Below are positions 1-11,200 of a stretch of 64,000 nt of DNA, one piece after another; position 1 is the first letter of the stretch, and every line of letters begins with the position of its first letter. The notes beneath the pieces are model-generated. The model was not told the origin of the DNA and did no database searches. It was given only the letters and a program-made list of their open reading frames with translations. The stretch comes from Actinernus sp. WN-2022 (taxonomy: Eukaryota; Cnidaria; Anthozoa; Actiniaria; Actinernidae). Position numbers and translations under genes: made by a program. The stretch is from contig JAOWCC010001501.1 in NCBI GenBank assembly GCA_030867875.1, positions 14,847,524 to 14,911,523 on the forward strand. Direction: 5' to 3'.

Positions 1-164
1 CCCTACCCTGACTGCACCCAAATTATACTTAAATCCTTACCCTGATCTGCCCAAATCAGGTCAAAACCCTGACCCTACCTGCCCAAACCGAGCTCAAAAC
101 CCTGACCCACCCCCCGCAGCACATACATAATACGTCACAAACAGGAGTACCTCCCGGGGTACAC
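1..164. repeat. CCCTGACC-rich repetitive tract
   Basis: Three diverged copies of a roughly 30-bp phrase containing CCCTGACCC, TGCCCAAA and AAAACCCTGACC lie side by side. No coding frame is visible. It reads like the edge of a dispersed repeat cut by the window start. Confidence 0.4.
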
Positions 165-1655
165 AGACCTCCGTAATCCCTTCAAAGGAAGGTAAAGGAG
201 GTCTGTACTATGGATGAGTTAATCGTGTTCTAGGTCACGTGGATAGTTACAGGAATGTTGTAACCAGTCGCTGATTGGCTGGTGCCTCATAGCGGGTGCT
301 GATTGGCTTAGCGGTTATGTTGACCTTCGAGCTCGGGTTTTCCCGCGGAGCCAGAACTATTCACTCTGGTTTGGAATTGTATTAAGGCAAATTGCTATGT
401 CATTTTGTGTCCTGTGCTCGGTTATGCACCTATCAGCGGCTTCCCCGAGGGGTCGACCCCCGGGCTAACCACGGAGATATGTGGGGGAATACAGGAGGAT
501 TGAATGCAAACATTGCCCCTGGGGTCGGGGAAATGCTTGACTTTGTTCTAGGGTTGGAAAACTGGGGTGGGGGATTTGTTCCTTAAAGATACTATGAAGG
601 TCAGTGAAGTGTTAATAAAGTTCCATTTTCTGTTGAAAATAGAGTGTTCAATGTTATAGAAATACGGTTAGAAACGAGATTCCAGTAGTCAATTCAGGTC
701 CATCGATCTCATTTCGTGCAAAATGACGGGGGATTGTAGGTCGTGGAAGACCTAACCAGGGGACTTCCCCTACCCCTGGGAGAAATCGTCAAGATTTGTT
801 CTGTCTTTTTACAATCCCCCTGGTCAGCCCGTGGGTCTACCCCTCGGGGAAGCCGCTGATAGGTGCATTAATATCGAGAAAAAAATTATAAGAATATCGT
901 TCATGGAACTGCTGCATTTCAAGTTAGGCCTAGCTTCAAAAATCCCGAAAAATGCCCTAAAAATCTTTCCGGATAATCTCCAGAAATGCTCTAAAAATCT
1001 CAGTTTTATCTCTAAAAATCTCGTAAACACTTCTAAAAATCTCCAAATATCTTTAAAATTTTCTTTCGAAATTAGCGTATTTTTGTTCACTGGCACTTGG
1101 AGCCTTTAAAAGATACTTTCTTCTCTCTTTCTTCATCTCTTAACTCAACCAGTTCAGCTGCAACTTCAGCAGCCTCGACTGAGTCCGCCATTTTGAACTT
1201 ACAGGCAAGGCATGCTGGGACTGCATAACTTATGGCTTTTTTGGGGAGGGGGTGGGGGGAGGGGGGGACAAGCTTCAGAACTACTTAAATACTGCTTATG
1301 TTCACACGTTAATGGTTGGAACTTTTAATCTTAATAATTGTTATGAGATTTCTCTTTAAAAAGCTCATAATTGTTTTTTTAATTGTTTTTTTCTAAAAAC
1401 TTTTTTTTCCTAAAAATCCCCCTAAAAAAACCGGATTTTTGTAGGTAAGCCTATTTCAAGTCTGGGAAGAAATTATTTCTCTCGAATTTCAAGTGAAAAG
1501 AAATTGCCTCGGCGGTCAGGCGAGTTCGGCTACGAGCGCGAATTCTCAAACCTCGAGTTCACATGGTTCTCAAACTCAAGAGTTCACCAATCTTCAACCC
1601 CCTCGAGGAAAGAAAGATCTTCAAATCCCTTCCTTTGAAGGGATTACGGAGGTCT
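165..1655. repeat. Inverted 28-bp pair bounding a 1.5-kb interval
   Basis: Positions 165-192 reappear in exact reverse complement at 1628-1655 (core TTTGAAGGGATTACGGAGG). The interval holds a complete foldback element (426-866), so it may be a composite mobile unit. No transposase is visible. The arms could also be two oppositely oriented copies of one repeat. Confidence 0.35.
426..866. mobile_element. Foldback MITE with about 41-bp terminal inverted repeats
   Basis: The left arm 426-466 (starts GCACCTATCAGCGGCTTCCC) matches the reverse complement of 826-866 with a few mismatches. The interior is non-coding. No clear target-site duplication was found, so the superfamily is unknown. Confidence 0.6.
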
Positions 1656-1724
1656 ATCGAAGAAGGAAATTTATTTATTTTCCCCGCTTCGCAGCGTCCT
1701 CCCTCTTTGTCTCTTGCATTGCCA
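867..1724. other. Non-coding stretch, T-rich and G-run tracts
   Basis: A repeated CTAAAAATCTC-like phrase occurs around 950-1040, a G-run at about 1241-1269 and T-runs around 1370-1440. No exon with splice signals was recognised. Confidence 0.4.
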
Positions 1725-1883
1725 TTAATGCGTAGTCCACACGAGCAAGTTTTCCTTGACAAGTTGCCTTGTTCAATAACTGGCACGCCAGTGTTTGAAC
1801 AAGGAGACTTATCAAGGAAAAACTTGTCATTTTTCGTCGTGTACACGGGCAAATAAAAACTTGCTCGTGTGGACTACGCTTAA
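1725..1883. mobile_element. Hairpin MITE flanked by TTAA
   Basis: Arms at 1730-1752 and 1857-1879 (GCGTAGTCCACACGAGCAAG) are exact inverted repeats, and further inverted matches make almost the whole element fold back. TTAA occurs on both sides (1725-1728 and 1880-1883), which fits a piggyBac-type target duplication. It is too short to encode a transposase. Confidence 0.65.
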
Positions 1884-2626
1884 CAATAGGAAATGAACAA
1901 TCTGAAATCTACAATGTGTACCGTCTAGTGTTTCTCGGCCAATGGAAATCGAGACGTAGTTTATGCAAAATTATGCCAGAACACGATTAACGGACGGCTG
2001 TACACAGGCTATCAAGTAGAGGATGCTGTTCGCAGGCTACTATCTCCCCCTCCATGTAAGATTTTTTTTTCTGTGTTGCTGGCTGTGCATGATTATTTTT
2101 TGGGGATAATTTTCCCTTGTATGGATTTTTTTGGGGGAATTCCCCAAATCAACATCGGGTTTTCGATTCCTTCATTCTCATCACGAGGAGATTTTAACAG
2201 TATACGACATTCCGTTTTTAGAGGTAACGAACAGTTATAAGAAACGTATTACAAATGGCTAAATGACGTCATTGTGACGTCACAATGGTAGTAACATAGC
2301 TTAAAAAATCAGGTTATATTCCTTATACGATTCTACATCCTTCTACCAAAATTCAATCGTCTGCATAGAACTCATGCCGTTTTTATGGTCGTTTGTGCCC
2401 ACCGTGTTGCGGTCTGCTCACCATCTTGTTTTGATATAATTAGGACGTTTGTGCATGCTCTATATTATCGACGCGGAAATCTCAGCCCGGGTTGGCTATT
2501 CGTCAACACTGCACATGAACCCGGGTCACACGAGCCCGGGTTTACATGAGTGAATTTTCAACCCTTCAACCCGGCTCAACCCTAGTCTCGAAGCGGGTTA
2601 TCGGCAAGGCGGGTTGGAAGCTAAGG
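1884..2626. other. Non-coding stretch
   Basis: It contains two CRE-like TGACGTCA-type sites around 2263-2282 and several CCCGGGTT phrases around 2480-2600 that look like a degenerate foldback. No gene was recognised. Confidence 0.35.
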
Positions 2627-3310
2627 TCGGTACAAACGAAGGGACAAGTCCCATGGACATGTCCCAGGCACAATTTCCCGGGACAAATCCCCTCGTTTGA
2701 ACGACTCAATTTTCACTAAAAATCTTGTCGCGGGAACAAATTAAAATGTTGTCCCCGAGACTTGTCCCTTCAATTCAAGCTGGTTTGAATTCAGGGGACA
2801 AGTCCCGGGAACAAAATTTGATTGTCTCCTCCGGTGGACTGTTCAGGAAACATGTCTCTGGGATATATAAAATTAAGATAAACTAATCGTAAAGCTTTAT
2901 TTTACTTTCCCACAAGCGATGGCGTCTGATAAAATCACAATGTCCATGCAACTACGACCTTCACCAATTAAGTACGGACCGCCCGACAAAATAAGGCTAT
3001 TCAGAACACTGAACGAACTCCTCTGACACATCGCCGGTATTTTTTATGACTTCGCTTGTCCCCCCTCCCCCTTCATAATGTTGGGATAGAAAGGCAACAT
3101 TTCCGTCTTCTCGAAAACCAACATTGAAATGGGGGAGGGGGGACTGTGATAAAAATAGCCGGAAATTGCTGAAGAGGTCCGACTCAAATGGCAGGGGTTG
3201 TAGTTTCCTCGTCTGAACACAACAAGGGATTTGTCCCTGCGACACGTCCCTTCGTGTAAACACAACAAGAGATTTGTCCCAGGGACATGTCCCTTTGAGC
3301 AGCACGTACG
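2627..3310. repeat. Probable foldback repeat with GGGACAAGTCCC phrases
   Basis: The left end (about 2630-2790) is rich in GGGACAAGTCCC and GACATGTCCC. The right end (3220-3300) carries the same words inverted and duplicated next to an AACACAACAAG phrase. The open frames here are by-products of the repeat. Confidence 0.35.
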
Positions 3311-3604
3311 GCCTGCTACTGTTTCGGTGAAGGCGATGCTCTACAGGCAGTGCTGCCTTTGCTATCCACCTGTTTTCACAAGAGTCAGAAGAAATAATGC
3401 AAGAGTCAGAAGAAATAAGATGAAGCATCCTCGGATACCCAGGGGTAGTGAGTGGGCGATGGGCAAAAATGGGCGAAGGGGGAGGGCGAGGGGGAAGAAA
3501 AAGGGAAAGGGGAAAGAAAATGACCAGATGATAACTAATAAACAGTCAGTAGCGAACATATTAGCCTGCTTCACTGCTTTATTTAAAAAGGATGATGGCC
3601 TCAG

Positions 3605-4310
3605 CATGCAGAGAAAACTTACAGACCGGTAACTGTCTTACCAGCAACGAACAACATCTATATATGAAGGGATTCTTGCATCACAGCTTTTGACGTATTT
3701 CCAGCGTTTTCTGTCTGACTCATTTCTATCGGTTTACAGTTAATATTACAACTGTCAGACTCCATTGTGACGGTTAATTACCGGAAGGAGTGCCTCGACC
3801 GAGGTGAACTTGTAGCTATGATTGCTATGGATCTATCAAAGGCTTTCGATAGTTTGCCACACTCACTATTGATTGCAAAGCTGCGGGATTATGGGATTAA
3901 CGATCAGAGTTAATTTGTTCGTTATTGGACGATTATCTGCACAGTAGACAACAGAGGGTAAAGCTTGGTGATGCCTACTCAAACTGACAAGACATTGGAA
4001 GAGGCGTGCCACAAGGCAGTGTGTTAGGCCCGCTGTTTTTCAACATATTTCTGAACGATCTCTTCTATTTTATCACTCAAGTTAAGCTTAATGCATATGC
4101 TGATGATCCGAGCAACTTTATAGTTTAGACAAGGACCACTTAGCGCTTCATTTAAGATTGAATCATGAATTATCAGTAGCGGTAGCTTGGTTCAAGGACA
4201 ATGGTTTAATGGTACATCCAGACTGATAACTCTCACGCCATTATTCTAGGATCGACTGATCATGATTTCGCATTTGTTACAGATAAAGTGTACAAATCAA
4301 GAAACATAAT
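3605..4310 (+). pseudogene. Decayed LINE reverse transcriptase
   Basis: Read across several frames, this interval shows RT landmarks in order: an LLSD-like fingers segment near 3700, DLSKAFDSLPH near 3830-3865, GVPQGSVLGPLFFNIFLNDL near 4005-4060 and AYADD near 4093. Stops and frameshifts separate them. The series fits the single-RT, CR1/L2-type LINE group. The reading resumes at 5015 after an opposite-strand insert, so this is the older, host copy of a nested pair. Confidence 0.75.
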
Positions 4311-4315
4311 CAATC

Positions 4316-5010
4316 AATTAATCTTTATTTATTTACCCACGGGTATTCTAACTATTTAACATTGAGTCCATATAAGCCGTACTTAAATATTAGAAGAAAA
4401 TCGAACTAATGTATAAAAAGCTAACACTACCTAAATCGTACTATACAAATAATAGTGGATCGAGCCAACCGTATAAAATTAGCTGCACAGCCGTATTGAA
4501 TTGTGTGCATTAGAACTGCTTTGCGCTTGGCCCTCCTTTCGTCAAGTCGTTCAATTCCCAATCTAAAATGTCAAGTACTAAGTTGGAGCTCGTTTTATAG
4601 TCAGCACTTAGGATCAGCCTAGCCGCCCTATTTTGGAACTTTTGTAGTTTATCGGAGAGGACTTTACCACAGACTTCACAGCAATAATTGAAGTGAGTTT
4701 GTACGAGCGAATCGTAGATTTTTATAAGTGTGTCTTGGGACACAAATGGTATCGGTCCTCTTAATTGCCGCTAGACCTGACACTATTTTCTTGGTAATAT
4801 AATTTATGTGATCTTCCCATCTTAAATTTTCGTCCACTATCACCTCAATGGCTTATTGCCAATTTTTAAGATTGGCTGCTCGCCCAAGTTTGACAAGCGT
4901 TGTCGAGAGCCAACCTGAATTCCGTTTTTGCAACATTCAAGTGCAATTTGTTAGCAGTAAGCTATTTGTTAACTTCGAGTAGCTCATCATTCGCCTGTGT
5001 AATAACGTCA
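4316..5010 (-). pseudogene. LINE RT C-terminal fragment nested in another LINE
   Basis: On the - strand, 4743 to 4510 reads as the post-catalytic region typical of LINEs: a segment ending HFNYC, then KLQKFQNRAARLI. The 3' end faces left and ends near 4316 in an AATAAATAAAG-like tail. The fragment is 5'-truncated, as usual for target-primed insertion, and splits the + strand LINE at 3605-5560. Confidence 0.65.
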
Positions 5011-5014
5011 TTAA

Positions 5015-5560
5015 TACTTGAACCGCAAAGCGGCTAAACATTGGGGGATAAACATTGACAACGAGTTAAAGTTCAGTAAACACATGTCTAGTTTCAGGAA
5101 CCTAGTATCAGGCGATATCAAGTTGCGCCTATAAGGGCTTTCATTTTGCCCTTCTTTCGGTACTGACCTGTCTCGATTAGCCCACTCGGCTATTACAGGT
5201 AACCAGTACCTATAATACAAGCTTCTTGTTCTTTATTCCTTGTATTTTCGAAAATGGTACGAAATAAACTTGTGTGGGGCACTTTTGTGGGGCCAGAGAC
5301 GCTGATAAATTGGAGTTACTAAACAAACAAGTGCTTCGCTTAGTACTGATTCAATGACCGATTAAGGTTATCGTATAGCTTCAGAGCCGAATTTGTCAAA
5401 AAAAAAAATTTCCACGTAGAAACAAAGTTTAGAGTGTTAAGTATCCAACAGAAAAAAAAATGGTTGAATTTTCTTTTATCTAGACGGAGAAATATCAAAA
5501 AGAAACATTTTACCGAAGATTGCGTTACATATTTTAATTGACAGCTCATACACCACATCA
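5015..5560 (+). pseudogene. Continuation of the split + strand LINE
   Basis: INIDNELKFSKHMS is readable at about 5046-5088 and KLELLNKQVLRLV at about 5303-5343. Both belong downstream of the YADD box in LINE RTs, and their order and strand match the remnant ending at 4310. The reading decays after about 5450. Confidence 0.6.
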
Positions 5561-5828
5561 ATCGTCATAAGCATTCATGATCAACCGTAGCCATAAGCGC
5601 GGGAGTAGTTTACTGTTCAGTTCGGAGTTCGCTCTGCACTGTGGCTTGTTGTCAGCGTTGTATCGAATCGTTTCTCACATAAATATGTCATCGTAAATTT
5701 GAAGCGTATGCGCTAAAATTATCCGTAGATGTCTTCTTCAAAACAAGTATCTGGTCCTTGGAGTTCAAGAAAGAGGAACAAATCAAAGAAATGTTCGAAA
5801 TTATATATTCTTATTACCAGTGGCTAAA

Positions 5829-6100
5829 CTATTTTGTTGTACATTTATAGGCCACTTGATTCCTCTTAAGTATTTCTACAACAACATGCCCAATCTCTGA
5901 CATTTTCCGGAGTATGTATTCACGAGCTGATTCTTCGGGTAATTTATCTGTCCTCGTGCTTTTCTTTCGTCTTCCGTGCCGTTTGGTCTGCTTTCATTGT
6001 GCTTTGGTTTTGCCTTCTTCTTGTCTTTAGCTGGTTTATCCTTTGCCGTTTCAATTGCCTTATTCTGGCGTTTGACCGGTTTATTCTTAGTTTTGCCCAT
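5829..6100 (-). pseudogene. Lysine-rich small ORF with a frameshift
   Basis: An ATG at 6100 opens a Lys-rich frame beginning MGKTKNKPVKRQNKAIETAK. After about 50 codons the natural-looking reading moves to another frame, whose segment ESAREYILRKMSEIGHVVVE runs to a TAG at 5831-5829. The first frame itself stops at 5876. The composition resembles a nucleic-acid-binding protein or a retroelement ORF1, but I do not recognise the family. A single indel in a once longer ORF would explain the two frames. Confidence 0.35.
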
Positions 6101-7149
6101 AATGAAGAGTGATTGAAAACGCGAAACTCAACTGAGCGCGAAGACCTTTGATTGCGTTGCTTTCATGCTGCTGGTGGGAAGCCAGTTTTGACTGTGACAT
6201 TTCTCAGTCACTGGTTGAACATCATTGGCTGCTTTTTATAGAAGGTGTTTGATTGCTGTGAAAGAGGCGGGGCACCAGAATCAGTCTCGCCGGCCGGCTA
6301 AAACTTTTCAGAGCGTTTTCTTGACTTTCTATTTTCGGTCTAAACATAGTTTGAAAAAAGCTCCAACTCGACGCGAATTTGTGCGAATTTCTTCAAATTT
6401 TCACAGATTGTTCGCAATTATATCAGCTAAAAGATTGTGTCGGCGATTTTTTAAATTTTCAAAAGAGAGGCGCTGAGAGCGATTCTCGCAACTATACTTG
6501 GATTGTGCGTTAGCAGTTTCACGAAGACCAAAATATCTTCAGAACGGCTTCGAATTTCCACAATCGCCGACAACATTTCGTAAACAAGGACTGTGGGAGT
6601 CCAGAAAAGCAAACCGATCTTAAATTAATTAAATTGCCGTGGAGTTGGAGCTTTTGGAAACCAACTCGCTTGTTCGGAAAAGAAGTTTATTTAAAAATCG
6701 CACTTTTATCAAAATTACAAACCTTAGGTATATCGTTGTAGCCAATTTTATAAGCTTTAAAATGAGGTATAATTTATCTAAATACGACGAATATTCGAGA
6801 CGCTACTTAATTTTATCCGGAACAGTACCCTGAAGGTATACGATAACCTTAAGTTACTGAAAAAGTTAAGGATGACGTCATTGGAAAATCGAAGGATTCA
6901 GACATGTTAATCATTGTGTTTAAATGCCTCTCTGGCATGTACATGTCACCTCAGGGGCGTAGCTAGGCAATTTCAAGTTGTACGCACAAGTGCAGTAGCT
7001 ACCGGTTTTAAGGGCCCCCTCTCGTAAAAAAAATACAAGGCCAAACAGAGAATTTTCGTCTCAATGTGTACGCACGTGCGTATATGCGTACAGGAAGCTA
7101 CGCCCCTACACCTCTGTTGCCTATGACTTAAGAGGAGTACACAAGCTTG
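6101..7149. other. Non-coding stretch
   Basis: Open frames at 6225-6476 and 6639-6833 lack family motifs and splice context. Nothing else was recognised. Confidence 0.3.
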
Positions 7150-7169
7150 CTTTGCCAATGGTCAGTACC

Positions 7170-7480
7170 ACAACTTTTGGGCTGCATTGCTTTAGATATC
7201 TGCCAAAAGCTGGAATCATCTGGATGACGCTATATTAGAGCAACATCGAATGTAAATAGTTTTAAGCGAATGATTCGCAAATGCGTTTTTGATGATACTC
7301 GCTGAAACGTTTTGTAACTATCGTTATTGCATTGTTTTCAATAATCTTTTGAACTACTTATTAGATTGAATTGTACTAAGTCATACGTATTTTACATACG
7401 TAAGATTGCTATTGTTGTTGTTTATTTTTACTTCGGAGATACTAGCATATCATGCTAATTGAAATAAAGTCTCGACTCAA
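7170..7480 (+). mobile_element. LINE 3' end fragment
   Basis: Two frames give a TFGLHCFRYLPKA segment and then NVNSFKRMIRKCVFDDTR followed by a stop near 7306, typical of the last codons of CR1/L2-type LINEs. A T-rich 3' UTR with AATAAAG near 7464 follows. Confidence 0.55.
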
Positions 7481-7889
7481 GTAAAATGATTCGGCGACTC
7501 AAGTTAGGTCACCGCCGAACCACGTGACGAAGGAGTTTCTACCTTTACGGCTACGGCCTTAATCCTTGCAGGCCCAGTTTCGGTATTTTTACCGCCGGAG
7601 TGTTTTAGCTTTCTGTAGGAGGTTTCGTAATCTTTCAACGTGAATTTCATGTGTGCTCAGCCTCAGCCGGTAGTTCAGTCTAGTTCCGCTTTCTTTCGTG
7701 AGCCCGAAATTCGCACCCGATCCCATACCTTAATGCTAAAGAGTCAGCAAGAGGGATAATGTACTAATATGTATAGAAGACTTTAAAAATAAATGCGTTT
7801 ATTTATGCAAATCAGTCTCGAGCGTTAGAAAAAAATATTTGGAAAGTTTGTCGTCCCGGGAAGTCACCAATACCTGCAACCCTTCCTTT
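7481..7889. other. Non-coding stretch upstream of unit 1
   Basis: No coding or repeat structure was recognised. Sequence shared with the flanks of the other units begins near 7890. Confidence 0.3.
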
Positions 7890-8019
7890 CACTAATCAGT
7901 ACTTCCGTCTTTGCTGAGGGCGTGACCTTCGGTGAAATATCAGGCCAGGTGACGGCTGGGAAAGTTCTAGCATGTTTAAGGCTGCACATATCTATTACAC
8001 AAGAGATTCGCAAACAGAA
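7890..8019 (+). promoter_or_regulatory. Shared 5' flank / candidate core promoter, unit 1
   Basis: About 130 bp before the ATG are conserved in all three units, including GGGAAAGTTCTAGCAT and TTACACAAGA. In the TATA position unit 1 has the weak word CATGTTTAA (7971-7979), where unit 2 has CATATTTA and unit 3 has CATATATA. Confidence 0.4.
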
Positions 8020-8212
8020 ATGGCGGACAAAACCTCCCACTCCGTTTCTGTACCAACTGTTCTAGTTTCAGTGATGGTTGTGTTGTTGAGCTGTGGTGAA
8101 TTTGTGAGAGTAGAACTTCTTCTCAAGGAGCACATGACAAGAATAAACAAGTTGGAATGTAAACTGAACTTCAAGCCAAACAAACAGACAGGAAGCCGTC
8201 GTGCGACTCATG
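8020..8212 (+). CDS. Unit 1 exon 1: signal/anchor
   Basis: The start is the ATG of MADKTSHSV, conserved in all units. An upstream in-frame ATG at 7972 is less likely because its context is not conserved as coding. The segment [19 protein letters not shown] is a hydrophobic core suited to a type II signal-anchor or an uncleaved signal. The donor GTAAGT at 8213 leaves phase 1. Confidence 0.8.
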
Positions 8213-11200
8213 GTAAGTTGGATTTAAGGGCTTGTAAAACGAAGAACACAAGCCTTACAATCGTCCTTTTATACACTGTAAAACTCAGTTGGTTTCTTAC
8301 CATCAAAATAAGTTACTGTATTTTCATTTGCAAAGCTATCTTTCGAAATTATTAAGTGTTGGGAACGCAGCCAGGAACTTTTCCCATGTGGGCAGAATTT
8401 ATAGAAACCAGCAACATTTGAGTCGGCAATATATTAGATTGTAAGTCTCATTTTAAAATACTGGTATGTAATCAACTAAAGTCGATTGAGGTATGCTAAC
8501 CGCCGTGGAAAGCGAGTAGCAGCTGACGTTTCGAGCGCTAGCCCTTCGCCAGAGGGGCTCTGATGAAGGGCTAGCGTAGCGCTCGAAACGTCAGCTGCTA
8601 CTCGCTTTCCATGGCGGTTAGCATACCTCAATCGACTTTAGTTGATTACATACCAGTGTTTATCTTCCCCGCCGACGCAGACCAGCACTAGTTTTTACAG
8701 GAACTAGTTGCCTATCGTATCATTTTAAAATAGACCAGTTCGCGGTTATTTCCGACATTTTTAAAGCAAACATGGCGCGAAATAGTGTTTATGTAGGAAT
8801 CCGATGCCAAAATACAAAACTGAAAACACGATTGCACGCTTCCCAGCACAGCCACATCCCTCAATTTTTTGATCAGTTAATCTTTTACCTGGTATTTTAA
8901 GTTTGCAGACAGTGAATATTTCAGAAATTCGATTTTACGGAAATTATTTGTACAGGATTGTACAGGTACATGATTGTACAGGATTGTACAGGATTGTACA
9001 TGATTGTACAGGATTGTACATCGGATTGTACAGGATTGTACATCGGATTGTACAGGATTGTACATCGGATTGTACAGGATTGTACAGGATTGTACAGGAT
9101 TGTACATGATTGTACAGGATTGTACAGGATTGTACAGGATTGTACAGGATTGTACAGGATTGTACAGGATTGTACAGGATTGTACAGGTACAAGATTGTA
9201 CAGGATTGTGCTGGATGGAAATCTTAATTCATATATTTAACGGCACTTGTACGAGATCGGTATTGTTATTAAATGCTATTTTTCACCTCCAATCGATTTT
9301 CGATCTTTCTAAAACAGCGTTTTAAAAGTGGCTTGCCATCCAGCATCCAAGGCAACGCCTTTACAATGGGGATTACGGCCTCCATTCATTCGTTAACGAA
9401 GTATTATTATACTGTTAGCTGCAAAAGGCCTATTAAGCCATGCCTCGAAATTGATCATATTTTTGGACGTACTGCACGTAGACTTGAAACAAATGAAAGA
9501 TTGTTTGAAAGCTTAAAACCTGAAAAAGAAAGAGAACGGTTGTATTGACACGAAATGAATAGTAGTTATTTTTAACAAAGAACCCGGGCAAAGAATGACC
9601 GACTCAAACGCTTCAGTCTTATAGGTTACACTTCAATCTGTAACGATCTCAGATGATGGGTATAAAAGGAGCCCTGCGAGTGGTAACTGTTTAGCCAAGG
9701 ACCAGAAACGTTCAATTGAAACTGTTTGTAAGATATATCGACTGCGTGTTGTTTGGAGATTTGAATAAATAACGGTGCTTAAATCTATTCAAAACGCTTT
9801 ATTGAGTTCATTAATTTGCAATCGTCAATCACTTAGATCACTAGACAAGGACTTATCTCGTCACGGGAATTAAGTTTGCGAGGTTCAAAATACGGGGGAT
9901 CAAATCTGCGAGAGGAGATCGAATACGCTAGCGGAGATCTAATACGCTAGCGGATTTGATCTGGGGCGATTGTTTCCGCGGGGGATCACACCCACTGTGA
10001 CGCCGGGTCGCACTACTGCCAATTATATTTCTGGTTTTCCGAAACACGCTTGGCACAAATGACCCTAAAATCGATCACTTTGCTATATTTTCAAAAGTTT
10101 CCAACGTAGAAGATTAAGTTTTTGTGGGAAGCTGAAGACGGATGACCAAAACAAAATCCGATGATTTGACCTACCGTAGACATCTTGATGACGTCACAGT
10201 TACGTCATGTATCCATTTATAATAGGTTTCTCGATGTAACATCAGTAAATTTTATATTTTCGATTTCCCATCATGTTGACCACAAAGAAACCGAAAAACA
10301 GAGTTCGATTGGTTAAGAGTTATTGAGTTTTGAATTTTGGTAATTTTCCCGCCAAAATTTATATAGAACCATTTACAAAATAACTTCTTCATTCACCTTT
10401 TAGAGTTTAAAATATTTGTTCACAACAATCTAGCAATTAAAATAGTAAATCGGTACCCACAATCGTATGCTTTTAGAATTTTCAATTTTTGAGAGGAAAT
10501 ACTTTAAAATTCACAGTGAAAAAGAGGATACGTCATTATGACATCATATAATTTTGAAAATGTCTTTTAATTTTTTTTCGGGTTTTAAAGAGGAAATGTA
10601 CTTACTGTACACCGAATAGCCGCAATATGGTATTTTTTATGTTTCTTCAATTTAGAAAGCATGACTGATGTCAGACCCATGACGTAAGAAAATGTGACGA
10701 CACAGGAATCTTCAGTTCTTAATGACTCAACATATATATATTTATCGTAGAGACTTTAAAATTGCAGCAATCAGAAACACATATTTATGTTGTTGTGATA
10801 ACATGCTTTATTGCGTTCGACGAAGGAGAACGCATACTAATCTTGCAGTGGACTCCCTGTGGTCCTGTGTGGGCTACCTGTGCTTCCCCAGGCGAAATAA
10901 ATCGAGATTTGTGTATGTCCGTCCTCTTGATCCTCTTGTATGTTTGTACTTTTTAGAATAAATTATCTCGGCCGGGGAACTGGTAACTACACGTACACGA
11001 TGCGAGCGGCCATTTTGGTGCTTCTGTTTTCTTTCGCGATCGGTTAGTTACTTGCCTTATTTTCCGACAATCCAATGCAATGATGTTTCAAAGGTTCGCA
11101 AGTACAATTGAGCAAAGCCTGAGGAAAGTGTGTAGTACATCTGGAGGACCTTGAACATTCAACTCGGCCATAATTATTTATTTAAAATTTTATGCTGAAC

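Noticed and set aside
3231..3632. 133-codon frame on the + strand
   Set aside because: It covers the end of a foldback repeat and a purine-rich tract that gives Gly/Lys-rich low complexity.
8877..9325. Several overlapping open frames on both strands
   Set aside because: They are translations of the 10-bp TGTACAGGAT array. No start context, no domain and no splice support.
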